Shown: positions 34,786-43,037 of the stretch, one piece after another
Layout of the letters: each line of letters starts with the position of its first letter
Position numbering within the stretch: the first letter of the stretch is position 1
From: Bradyrhizobium diazoefficiens
Lineage (GTDB): Bacteria; Pseudomonadota; Alphaproteobacteria; Rhizobiales; Xanthobacteraceae
Length of the DNA: 64,000 bases
Assembly: GCF_018129965.1 (NCBI RefSeq)
Contig: NZ_JAFCKW010000008.1
Coordinates: 157,557 to 221,556, forward strand
Direction of reading: 5' to 3'
Program-made: the position numbers and the translations under genes
Notes under the pieces: model-generated
Databases searched by the model: none
What the model was told of the DNA's origin: nothing
Seen by the model: the letters and a program-made list of their open reading frames with translations, nothing else

Positions 34786-36057
34786 CTATCCCCGCAAGAT
34801 CAGCTCCGCCGTCTCCAGCCCGCTCGCCAGCGCGGCCTCGACCGTACCCATGTCGCGACCGCGATAGAGCGCTTCGCCGGAGAACAGCACCAAGCCCTCG
34901 GCGCGCGCAAGGCTCGCCTGCGCCGCACGGGTCTGCGGCGTCGCCCAGGAATAGGCGCCGCGCGCAAAAGGATCGTGTGCCCAGTTGGTCGCAGCAGCCG
35001 TGACGAGGTCGCGCGCCACGTCATCGCGCGGCAGGCGGAAGATAGCGGCGAGCGAATCGAGCCCGGCCTCGATCAGTCCTTGCTGATCGAGGCTGTCCAG
35101 CTCCGCCGTCCGCGGGCCTCCGAACCAGCCGGTCAGCACGGGATCCTGGTCGGGATACCGCGTCCACCACACCGGGATCGTCTGATCCGACAGCAGGAAA
35201 GTCATGTCCGCAAGATCCTCCGCTCGCTCGCGCCACCATGGCCGCGTAAACCGCATCAGGATCTTGATGACGTTGCCAAAGCCGATGTCTTCGGCGGCCG
35301 CGGCTCTCGCGCGTACCGATGAGGGCAGTGCGATGTCGTGCAAGAGTGGCAGCGGCACAGTCAGGATGATGCGGTCGCAGGCCCGCACATCGCCGCCGTC
35401 GCTGCGGACCACCAATGCGCCACCCTCCTCCGTGATCGCCGACACCACGCTGCCAAACCGGATCGCAACACCATGCCTGCGACAGTCACCCGCCAGAAAA
35501 TCGATCAGCCTGCCATAGCCGCCGACGATGCGCGCCTGGGTGTGGTCACCGCCGCCCATCCATTCCTCGCGCAGCGCCAGCGTCGAGGCGCGCTCGGGGT
35601 CGGCCGCGTCGTAGCCCTCTACCATCCGTCCGATCGAGGTCCGCAATGGCGCATACTCGGCGCCGGCAAAATGGCGGCGCAGGAAATCGGCGACGGTGAG
35701 ATCATCCTGCAATTGCCCGAGCACCGCGTGCAGCTCGACCTCGTGCGGATCGTCGCGATCCTCGCGCGACAATGTCGCGCCGTTGAAGCTCCATTGCCGG
35801 CCTTCGATCAGCTGCGACGCCAGCCCGGCCTCGCGCAGCAAGGCGCGCGTCACGGGCGCATCGCCATGGATGAATTCGGCGCCGGCATCGGCGGGGTAGC
35901 CGAATTGCGCAGCCGGCAACGGATGGATGCGCCCGCCGCAGCGCTCGCGCGCCTCCAGGATCGTCACAACCCTGCCCGCACGCGCCAGGGCGCGCGCCGC
36001 CATCAGCCCGGCCGCGCCGGCACCGACGATGACGATGTGCTCCGCTTGTCCCGACAT
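34786..36057 (-). CDS. flavin-containing amine oxidoreductase
   Basis: A 423-residue FAD enzyme of the monoamine-oxidase family. The dinucleotide motif VIVGAGAAGLMAARALARAG is at about residues 9-28, followed by EARERCGGRI, which contacts the flavin. The C-terminal conserved stretch includes FSGEALYRGRDMGTVEAALASG. The central substrate domain contains WWTRYPDQDPVLTGWFGG. The ATG at 36057 lies nine bases after the stop of the upstream RibD-like gene. Substrate amine not predicted. Confidence 0.87.
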   Translation of the reverse strand: MSGQAEHIVIVGAGAAGLMAARALARAGRVVTILEARERCGGRIHPLPAAQFGYPADAGAEFIHGDAPVTRALLREAGLASQLIEGRQWSFNGATLSREDRDDPHEVELHAVLGQLQDDLTVADFLRRHFAGAEYAPLRTSIGRMVEGYDAADPERASTLALREEWMGGGDHTQARIVGGYGRLIDFLAGDCRRHGVAIRFGSVVSAITEEGGALVVRSDGGDVRACDRIILTVPLPLLHDIALPSSVRARAAAAEDIGFGNVIKILMRFTRPWWRERAEDLADMTFLLSDQTIPVWWTRYPDQDPVLTGWFGGPRTAELDSLDQQGLIEAGLDSLAAIFRLPRDDVARDLVTAAATNWAHDPFARGAYSWATPQTRAAQASLARAEGLVLFSGEALYRGRDMGTVEAALASGLETAELILRG

Positions 36058-36065
36058 GCCGATGC

Positions 36066-36767
36066 CTACGTCGTCACGTCGTTCTGGATCAGGTACCGCA
36101 GCAGCAGGACGCCGCCGCCGAGGTCTCGCGTACTCTCCAGCGTCATCGCGGCGAGCGGCGCGCGCTGATCGCTGTCGGCCTCGGTCGAATCGAACGTGAA
36201 AGGTGCGCCCCTGGCGCCATCGATCGCGGGGCTGAGGATCAGGTTGAATTCGTCGATCAGGCCGGCGCGCAGGAATGCCCCGTTTGCGACGCCGCCGCCC
36301 TCGACCAGCAGGCGCTTCACGCCGAGCTCGCGGTTGAGGATGTCCAGCGTGAGGGCCAGATCGATCTCGGACTTGCCGGCAAAGATGTAGGAGACGCCTT
36401 CGCTCCGGAGGCCCGCGAGATGCGAATCCGGCACGCTCTCCGTCAGCACCACCACGACCGGATCGCCGCCGATGTCCGAGCGGCCCCACCCGATCTTGCC
36501 GTGCGCATCGAGGACGACGCCGTAGGTCTTCGCATCGCGCCGCGCGATCCAGTTGTCGCGCGGAAGTTTTTCGTGCGACGTCTCGGGGTACGGCTTGCCC
36601 TTGGCGAACTCCGAGCCGGTGACGCGGCCGATCACCCAGGCATCGCCGCCGAGTTCGTCATGAATCGTCTCGAACCAGTCGCCGCCTGTGCCCTTCGGAC
36701 GCCAGCGGCTGGGATGCGTGCGGCCGTCGAGGCTGGAGGCCATCAGGCAGACGACGTAGGGCTTCAT
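36066..36767 (-). CDS. RibD C-terminal domain (dihydrofolate-reductase fold) protein
   Basis: A 233-residue reductase-like protein of the RibD_C family, related to the pyrimidine reductase of riboflavin synthesis. The start MKPYVVCLMASSLDGRTHPSRW, the segment GGDAWVIGRVTGSEFAKG, and the NADPH-binding GVKRLLVEGGGVANGAFLRAGLIDE are characteristic. It is a stand-alone reductase domain without the deaminase, so its role may be outside riboflavin synthesis. It is the upstream gene of a two-gene leftward unit with the amine oxidase. Confidence 0.83.
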   Translation of the reverse strand: MKPYVVCLMASSLDGRTHPSRWRPKGTGGDWFETIHDELGGDAWVIGRVTGSEFAKGKPYPETSHEKLPRDNWIARRDAKTYGVVLDAHGKIGWGRSDIGGDPVVVVLTESVPDSHLAGLRSEGVSYIFAGKSEIDLALTLDILNRELGVKRLLVEGGGVANGAFLRAGLIDEFNLILSPAIDGARGAPFTFDSTEADSDQRAPLAAMTLESTRDLGGGVLLLRYLIQNDVTT

Positions 36768-37129
36768 ATGAAATTCTCCGGACTGCGATCGTCATGGGCC
36801 AGCGCGCAACGCGTGCTCATCAGTTGATACGGTGATGCTGTTGCTCCTGCTCCCGCCTCTGCCATGGTTTTAGTCAGAAACCGCGCAAACCGAAACGTTG
36901 AACTTGCGACGTCAGGACGCAGACATCGCCATATTCGGGAAATCATGGCAATCGCCGGGAGCCGTCACGTGAGTTTGTGTTCATGGTTCCCGCTTGCGCC
37001 GCGCCATCGCGGTGGTAACACCATGATCCATGAGTGTTGTCTCATGGCAATGACATACGTTTGGCGGAGGATGTAGTTCCTGGTTCGGCCTTCGCCTAAT
37101 GTCCGTGAATTCGAAGTGAGTGGTTTGGA
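36768..37129. other. intergenic region upstream of the LuxR-type gene
   Basis: About 360 bases between divergent genes. It contains the palindrome listed separately at 37028-37047. I see no gene, terminator or RNA structure; the rest is likely promoter sequence for the two divergent transcripts. Confidence 0.5.
37028..37047. promoter_or_regulatory. 20-bp dyad, candidate operator
   Basis: CCATGAG (37028-37034) is perfectly opposed by CTCATGG (37041-37047) with a six-base centre. It lies about 80 bases upstream of the LuxR-type gene. Size and symmetry fit a dimeric HTH regulator site. Which regulator binds is unknown; autoregulation is possible. Confidence 0.35.
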
Positions 37130-38272
37130 ATGCAGCAGGCTTCGGTCGAACGTTTCTCCGACCTGATCGGCGGTATTTATGATTGTGTGATCGCGCCAGA
37201 ACGCTGGACCGGAATTCTGGACGAGATCTGCACCGAGTTCGGCTTTGCCACCGGCGCGCTCTCGGTCGCCAGCCTCACCAACATGAAGGCCGTCGTCAAC
37301 GCGGTCTCCGGGTCCGACCTGAGCCAGATGTCGCAAAACGCAATCGGCTACGGCGCCGATATCATCGAGCTGTGGGGCGGCGCCGAGCGCATCCAGCAAT
37401 ACCCGTTGGGCGAACCGATCGTTCAATCCCAGGCCGTCCGGCGGGACATCATCTCCGGCAATCGCTATTATCGCGAATGGGCCATGCCCAAGGGCCTGTT
37501 CGACGCCGTTGCCGTCGGCCTCGTGCGCGACAAGGCGATGGTCGGCAATGCGATCTTCAGTCAGCACGAGTCGGCCGGCCCCATCGACGAGGCGCAGGTC
37601 GGCGGTTTGCGCCTTCTGGCACCGCACATTCGCCGCGCGGTGACGATCAGTCATTTCTTCGACATGAAGGCCGTGGAGGCCGCAACATTCGCCGCGACCG
37701 TGGAAGCCCTGACGGCCGGCGTCGTGCTGGCGGACGAGGCTGCGAGGATCGTTCACGCCAATGCCACGGCAACGGCCATGCTCGCGGCCGGTGACCCGAT
37801 CGCCAATCGACAAGGCCGGATCGCGGTTCAATCCACTGCGACCACCAGCACGTTGCAATCCGCCATCGCACAAGCGGCCAGGGACGAGGCGACGCTCGGC
37901 CAGAAAGGCATCGGCATTCCGATCCCTCGTCCCAGCGGCGACCCCTTTGTCATCCACGTTCTGCCACTGGGCCGCAGCCACATGCGATCCGGCCTGATCC
38001 AGCGCGCCGCCGCGGCTCTGTTCGTGGCGTCGGCCTCTGGACCGCCGCGATTGCCTCAGGATGCCCTCAACCAGCTCTACGATCTGACGCCGGCCGAGAT
38101 CCGCATCTTCGAGCTCATCTGCGAAGGACAGACGCGCGCCGCCATTTCGGAAATGCTCGGCATTTCCCTCAGCACCGTGAAGAGCCATTTGTTTCATGTC
38201 TTCGAGAAAACAGGGTGCCGGCGCCAGGTCGATCTTGTCAGGCTGGCGAAGTCGTTGACGTTTCCGGTGTAG
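37130..38272 (+). CDS. LuxR-family transcriptional regulator
   Basis: A 380-residue regulator with a C-terminal LuxR-type HTH (about 310-375: LTPAEIRIFELICEGQTRAA, then ISEMLGISLSTVKSHLFHVF). The N-terminal region of about 300 residues (FSDLIGGIYDCVIAPERWTG, ...HIRRAVTISHFFDMKAVEAA) resembles the sensor part of a group of rhizobial LuxR proteins of unknown ligand, possibly PAS-like; it does not look like an acyl-homoserine-lactone domain. It is 166 bases upstream of the peptide gene on the same strand and is the most likely local regulator of that cluster (inference). Confidence 0.8.
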   Translation: MQQASVERFSDLIGGIYDCVIAPERWTGILDEICTEFGFATGALSVASLTNMKAVVNAVSGSDLSQMSQNAIGYGADIIELWGGAERIQQYPLGEPIVQSQAVRRDIISGNRYYREWAMPKGLFDAVAVGLVRDKAMVGNAIFSQHESAGPIDEAQVGGLRLLAPHIRRAVTISHFFDMKAVEAATFAATVEALTAGVVLADEAARIVHANATATAMLAAGDPIANRQGRIAVQSTATTSTLQSAIAQAARDEATLGQKGIGIPIPRPSGDPFVIHVLPLGRSHMRSGLIQRAAAALFVASASGPPRLPQDALNQLYDLTPAEIRIFELICEGQTRAAISEMLGISLSTVKSHLFHVFEKTGCRRQVDLVRLAKSLTFPV

Positions 38273-38337
38273 GTGGCCGCCTGAAGATTGCCAATTGCAC
38301 CTCGATCACGCCGGGAACAGGCGGACGGCAGGGTAAA

Positions 38338-38361
38338 GTTCCAAAATGTTGCGACTGGAAC
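38338..38361. promoter_or_regulatory. dyad upstream of the peptide gene, candidate operator/promoter element
   Basis: GTTCCA (38338-38343) and TGGAAC (38356-38361) are perfect complements separated by 12 bases. TGGAAC is followed after 16 bases by TATATA (38378-38383), which could be a weak -35/-10 pair; the surrounding 60 bases are AT-rich compared with the rest of the window. It lies about 80 bases upstream of the peptide start. Confidence 0.35.
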
Positions 38362-38438
38362 GCAGCTGTTCTCCCGATATATAGGCTTTTCAATCTTTGA
38401 ATTATTGCCTAGTTTGATTTTGCATTTGGAGAATGAAA

Positions 38439-38603
38439 ATGACTTTTAAGACTTCTGGCGCAACGATTTCGAAATTGGACCACGCCAAGCTTCTCGGTTT
38501 CCGCAATCTGACGGTGGTCAAGAAGAGTGAAGACGGACTTTCCGAGAGCTCGGAACTGGCCTTCAACAAGATCGGTTCAGAGGTTCCCAGAACGCCCCGT
38601 TGA
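38439..38603 (+). CDS. small peptide gene, candidate RiPP precursor
   Basis: A 54-residue hydrophilic peptide beginning MTFKTSGATISKLDHAKLLG, with FRNLTVVKKSEDG in the middle and the C-terminus SEVPRTPR. The reading frame also has an ATG at 38433, but GGAG (38428-38431) is spaced well only for 38439, so that start is chosen. GC is about 52% by hand count, clearly lower than its neighbours. It has no signal peptide or membrane segment. It sits 30 bases before the HExxH protein gene and is therefore a candidate precursor: a leader rich in Lys/Leu, and a C-terminal half with Ser, Thr, Glu and Asn residues that could be modified. It has no recognised homologue; this is an inference from context. 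Confidence 0.65.
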   Translation: MTFKTSGATISKLDHAKLLGFRNLTVVKKSEDGLSESSELAFNKIGSEVPRTPR

Positions 38604-38633
38604 GCGTTACGGCGCCGGGCACGAAGAGACCTC

Positions 38634-39599
38634 GTGTTCCTTCCTGGTTCCATCAAGCCATCTGTGCTCGATGCAGACATGCGTCGGGCGCTGGCGGACA
38701 GCTTGCGGTACCTGCTGGATGAGACCGGCTGTGACCTCGGGATAGTGTCGGCGGACGCCATCAAGGCGATTGATGCCATCGTCGAGCACCGGATCAGGCC
38801 CGGTGTATTCGGACGTTATTATCAGTTGGTGCCGGCCATCGAGCGCGGCGACAGGCCGGACTCCGCCCGGCTCTTTCGCGCGATCATAAATCTGGCGAAG
38901 GACGAGCCGAGCTTCACGGTTGCGCCATTTCTGGAGCAACGGCTCGGTGACGACGCGTCGCTCTACGGAGCGCTGGTGGCGCCTGTCCCTGGCGGGGGAC
39001 ATTGGCTGGCGGCTCCGCTTGAGGATGCCTGGACAGGATTCGAGCAGAAGGTGGGCGAGGCGCTCGCGACGCTCGAACAGGTCGATCCGTTTCTCGCTTT
39101 GGAGCTGCGTGCCCTGCTGGTTCAGGTGGTCGGAGCATCGCCGGCCGACGGTCGTAGCTTTGGCGGCGCCTCGTCCTTCATGCTGTGGGGACTGGTCCTG
39201 CTCAACGTCGAGACCTACAGCCGGATCCCCCTGCTCATCGAAGGCTTGGTGCACGAGGCCGCGCATCAGCTTCTATTCGCTCTGTCAATCAACGAGCCGC
39301 TCGTTACCAATCCGCTGGCCGAGCGCTATTCATCGCCGCTGCGCCGGGACGATCGTCCCATGGACGGCATTTTCCACGCAACCTTCGTCACCGCGCGCCT
39401 GCATTATCTCTATCGGAAGCTGAGCGATGCAACCGATGCCGGATTGTGCCTCGCCCCCGCCTCTGAACTCGACGGGAAGCTGTCGACATATCGAGACCTC
39501 TATTTCGCGGGACTGGAAACGATCGAGAAACACGGCAGGCTGACCGCGACCGGACAGCAGGTTCTGGAGGAATCTCTCCAGTACATGAGAGCCGCCTAG
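38634..39599 (+). CDS. HExxH-motif peptide-modification protein, candidate peptide beta-hydroxylase
   Basis: A 321-residue soluble protein with HEAAH at residues 207-211 in LLIEGLVHEAAHQLLF, followed by RYSSPLRRDDRPMDGIFHATF, where His248 could be a further metal ligand. The HEXXH plus (Y)SSPLR.D.RP.DG.xH.xF layout is that of the HExxH putative peptide-modification family (TIGR04267-type). Members fused to or encoded with radical SAM enzymes have been reported as 2-oxoglutarate-dependent peptide beta-hydroxylases. No radical SAM gene is seen here. The start is GTG at 38634. The stop abuts the start of the synthetase gene, so the genes are coupled. Catalysis is inferred; a metalloprotease is the alternative. 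Confidence 0.72.
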   Translation: MFLPGSIKPSVLDADMRRALADSLRYLLDETGCDLGIVSADAIKAIDAIVEHRIRPGVFGRYYQLVPAIERGDRPDSARLFRAIINLAKDEPSFTVAPFLEQRLGDDASLYGALVAPVPGGGHWLAAPLEDAWTGFEQKVGEALATLEQVDPFLALELRALLVQVVGASPADGRSFGGASSFMLWGLVLLNVETYSRIPLLIEGLVHEAAHQLLFALSINEPLVTNPLAERYSSPLRRDDRPMDGIFHATFVTARLHYLYRKLSDATDAGLCLAPASELDGKLSTYRDLYFAGLETIEKHGRLTATGQQVLEESLQYMRAA

Positions 39600-42500
39600 T
39601 TGGACACGAACGGCACCCGGCCGCCTGCGATTGCGAGCGGTGGACCCTTGCGCCTCGAGGCCGCAGGCAGCAGTGTCGCAGCCTGCCTGTTTCAGCGTGT
39701 CATGGCGCGGCCCGGTGGCCTGTTGCGATCCTACCGATCCGATGGGCAGCACCAGTGCACGAGCTACTCCGCGGCATGGAGCCGATCGGGCGCGATCGCG
39801 GCGCTGCTTGCGCGCAACGGCGCGCGGCCAGGACGACATGTCGTGATTTTGGCCGACGATGTCGTTGATTTCACGCCCGCCTATTGGGCGTGCCTGCGAG
39901 GCGGTCACGTCGCCATCGCGCTGATGGATGCGGCGCGCGAAGCCATCCATCGCAGCGAGGGCGCTTTCAACGACATCATCGCCGCGCTCGAAGCGCCGAT
40001 CTTTCTCATCGATGACAGCTTTGCCGAACTCATCGGGGCTCACCGAGCACCTCTTCGAGGCGAGGTCGTTCGGCTCTCCGCCGCTGGCAATGAAGATCAC
40101 TGGCAGGACGCGGCCGCCCTATCCGACCCGGCATGCCTGATCGCGACCTCCGGCTCAACCGGAACGCCGAAACTGGCGATCCTCACCAACAGGACTCTGA
40201 TCGCCCGCAACTTCGCTGCAGTCGCTTCAGGGGCCGGCGGCCTTCCCGATGCGCTCGGCGTATTTCCGCTCGATACGATGTCGGGCCAATTTGCGCTCTA
40301 CCTCCATTACCAGTCCTGGACACACATCCGGGCGCAGGATCTGATCGCGCGGCCTTCGGTCGTGCTCGATGCCGTCGAAGAGCTCGGACTTGCCAGCGTT
40401 GGCCTGACGAGCTCGCTGCTCCGGCGCATCCTCGCACAGGAGCAGCGCCAGCCGCGGGTTCGTCATCTTGCGAGCCTGCAAAGTGTCGGCATCGGCTCGG
40501 AGCCGGTATCGGCCGGCCTCATGCAGGATCTCTCGCGGATGCTGCAAAACCACGGAGCATCGGCGGCGGTCATCCAGGCCGGTTATGGGACCACCGAAAC
40601 CGGAGCCTTGGTGACCGCCTCGAAACGCGGCCTTCACACCGACCCGTCATTGCCCGCGTCGCTGGGAAGGCCCTCCCCGGGCGTCGACATGCGCATCGTA
40701 GGCGAAGACGGCAATGGTCTTGCCGAAGGTGACATCGGAGAGGTGCAGGTCCGATGTCCGGACAAGATGTTCTCCGGTTATTGGCGCGATCCAAAACCAA
40801 CCCCGGACGGGCTCACCAACGATGGCTGGTGGCGAACAGGTGACGTCGGCGAGATCCGCGGCGGTGAATTGACACTTCACGGCCGCGTCAGGGAGGTATT
40901 GATTGTCGGGGGCAAGAAGATGTCCCTCGTTGCCATCGACCATCACCTGCAGGCGTCACTCGAGAGCGGTGATGAGGCTCACTGCTTCGTCCAACGCAAG
41001 GCGGGGCTGCAGGAGCAGTTGGGCATAGCCGTTCGGTGTGATGATCCGCGTCCTTCGCACTACGATGCGACCGTGGCGCGGATGCGATCGGAAATCGCGC
41101 GACGGTTCGGCGTCAAGGTCGAACTCGTGCGGCAGGTCGACGACTTTCCGAGGACGCGGAACGGAAAATTGCGGCGCGATGAACTTGCTGACATCGGCGC
41201 CGCATCTCCGCGACAGGAGACCAGCGCATTTCTTCGCGACCACGCCTGGGAGGGAGCCGAGGAGCTGGTCGTCCTGGTCACCAGAGTCTGGAGCGACGCG
41301 CTGGGCGTCAGTCCGTCGGTCGATCCGAACGCCGACTTCTTCGCGCTGGGCGGAGACTCGCTCCGCGCTCTGACACTCTACACCCAATTGTCGGACGTCG
41401 TCGGCGTCCGCATCGAGAGCGATGCGTTCTTCACGAATCCCACGCTGTCGCATCTGCTCCTGCTCGTCGAGGCGGCTCTCGCGTCAGCCGGCTCCACCGA
41501 GCCCACGACATTCTGGCCGCTGTCCGCAGCGCTGCATAGGACGACAATCGCTCCGTTGGAAACATGGCCAGGCGTGCGTCCGACGCCAAGCCGGCTCGTG
41601 GTCGGACATCACACCGAGGTCGATGCGCCGCCGGTGTTCTTTGTGCTGAACACGCGGTTCGAGCTCGATCAGCTGCTTGGGTCGCTGGGAAACAAGCGAC
41701 CGATCTATGCCTTTCGCTCGGCCTTGGCCGGACGGGATTTCAACGAAGCCAATCTCCAGGCGTTGGCGCTCCGCTATATCGCCGACATCGAGACCATCTG
41801 CCCAGAAGGGCCGATCTTCATCGGCGGCCATTGCCAGGGCGGCGTCATTGCGCTTGCCGTCGCTCAGCACGCGCTGCGGCGCAAGCGGCACGTCCCGCTG
41901 CTTATTCTGATGGAGTGGCTGGGCGAATTGCAGGCCTATGCGGGGCGGGTCATGCTGGTGTCCGGGCGTGAGAACCTCGTTCAGAATCCGCGTCTCCGGT
42001 TCGCGCAGCCCGAACGTGGCTGGCAGCGCGCTTTTGCGGATTGCGAGCATGTTGAAATCCAGGGCAGCTATGCTCTCGACGTCTCAAGTCTCGGTGAACT
42101 GGGTGCACGTCTCGATACGGCAATGGCCGAGACGCTCGCTGCACCGACGACGCTCATGCCGGCCGAGGCCTACCGCGTCACGATCCGCACCGAAGACCTC
42201 ACCGCTTCGATGCGTCCCGGCGAGCGTCGGACGATCAGGCTGACAATCCGGAATGACAGCGTACAAGCATGGTCCGCGTTTGAACGCTCCGGCTTGACGG
42301 TCGGCGCGCGATGGTCGGACGACGACGGTCACATGATCCAGGACACCAGCGCGCATCGTCCGCTGCCGCGCGTCAATGCGCGGGAGGCGGTCGCCGTTGA
42401 CCTCGATATCGTCGCACCAAACGAACGCGGCCGATTTCAGATCCACATCGACATCTGCGAGCAGGGCAACCGATGGTTCCATCGCGATCCATCGACGGCA

Positions 42501-43019
42501 ATGACGGCGCCCATCCTGGTTGCCCCGGAGACGAATGAGGATATCGCCTCCCGCTCCCCGAACAGGATTGGGATGTTTCAGCGTGCGGCCCGCTACCGGT
42601 TCGACATGAGATCCGAGTCACGCCACCTGCTGCGTTCAGGTTGGTCCGCACCCGAGGACTGGGGAGTCTGGAGCGTCGGCCCCGCCGCCACCCTCACGCT
42701 CCCCGTCGCCGGACGCCGCGGAAAGTTGCACGCCGTCCTCACATTGAAGGCATTCGGAAGACCTGGCTGCAAGGTCCCGGTCTTGGTCAAGGTGGGGCAG
42801 GACGACGCCGGGCAGCAGGCCCCCCAGCTGTCGTGGACCCTCACCGCAAACGTCACGACGAAGAAGAGAATCGACCTGGATTGCGCCGGGCACGACCTGA
42901 CGATCCGCTTCCTGACGCCCGAAGCGATCTCGCCCTTTGAACTCGGCGCAAGCCACGACCGGCGCAAGCTCGCGCTTGGTCTCATCGAAATGCGATTCAG
43001 GAGGATCGGGTGGTTTTAG
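39600..43019 (+). CDS. NRPS-like synthetase: adenylation, carrier, thioesterase and C-terminal beta-rich modules
   Basis: An 1139-residue multidomain enzyme starting TTG immediately after the HExxH gene stop. The adenylation domain (about 30-510) has TSGSTGTPK at 183-191, GYGTTETG near 324 and WRTGDVGEI near 413. A carrier domain follows with FALGGDSL; Ser587 should carry phosphopantetheine. A thioesterase-like alpha/beta-hydrolase domain (about 670-840) has GGHCQGG with Cys745 at the nucleophile position instead of Ser. Residues about 855-965 look like an Ig-like module (TVGARWSDDDG..., NRWFHRD), and the last 150 form a beta-rich module with SGWSAPEDWGVWSVG, of a type seen on glycan-related proteins. 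There is no condensation domain. It may activate one acyl or amino acid and transfer it, perhaps to the modified peptide. Substrate unknown. Confidence 0.85.
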   Translation: MDTNGTRPPAIASGGPLRLEAAGSSVAACLFQRVMARPGGLLRSYRSDGQHQCTSYSAAWSRSGAIAALLARNGARPGRHVVILADDVVDFTPAYWACLRGGHVAIALMDAAREAIHRSEGAFNDIIAALEAPIFLIDDSFAELIGAHRAPLRGEVVRLSAAGNEDHWQDAAALSDPACLIATSGSTGTPKLAILTNRTLIARNFAAVASGAGGLPDALGVFPLDTMSGQFALYLHYQSWTHIRAQDLIARPSVVLDAVEELGLASVGLTSSLLRRILAQEQRQPRVRHLASLQSVGIGSEPVSAGLMQDLSRMLQNHGASAAVIQAGYGTTETGALVTASKRGLHTDPSLPASLGRPSPGVDMRIVGEDGNGLAEGDIGEVQVRCPDKMFSGYWRDPKPTPDGLTNDGWWRTGDVGEIRGGELTLHGRVREVLIVGGKKMSLVAIDHHLQASLESGDEAHCFVQRKAGLQEQLGIAVRCDDPRPSHYDATVARMRSEIARRFGVKVELVRQVDDFPRTRNGKLRRDELADIGAASPRQETSAFLRDHAWEGAEELVVLVTRVWSDALGVSPSVDPNADFFALGGDSLRALTLYTQLSDVVGVRIESDAFFTNPTLSHLLLLVEAALASAGSTEPTTFWPLSAALHRTTIAPLETWPGVRPTPSRLVVGHHTEVDAPPVFFVLNTRFELDQLLGSLGNKRPIYAFRSALAGRDFNEANLQALALRYIADIETICPEGPIFIGGHCQGGVIALAVAQHALRRKRHVPLLILMEWLGELQAYAGRVMLVSGRENLVQNPRLRFAQPERGWQRAFADCEHVEIQGSYALDVSSLGELGARLDTAMAETLAAPTTLMPAEAYRVTIRTEDLTASMRPGERRTIRLTIRNDSVQAWSAFERSGLTVGARWSDDDGHMIQDTSAHRPLPRVNAREAVAVDLDIVAPNERGRFQIHIDICEQGNRWFHRDPSTAMTAPILVAPETNEDIASRSPNRIGMFQRAARYRFDMRSESRHLLRSGWSAPEDWGVWSVGPAATLTLPVAGRRGKLHAVLTLKAFGRPGCKVPVLVKVGQDDAGQQAPQLSWTLTANVTTKKRIDLDCAGHDLTIRFLTPEAISPFELGASHDRRKLALGLIEMRFRRIGWF

Positions 43020-43037
43020 GTACGGAACGCGATCCGA

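Noticed and set aside
38634..39599. Reading the HExxH protein as an ordinary secreted zinc protease
   Set aside because: No signal peptide or pro-region, no typical third-ligand context of gluzincins or metzincins, and the flanking peptide and synthetase genes fit a modification role better. It remains the main alternative.
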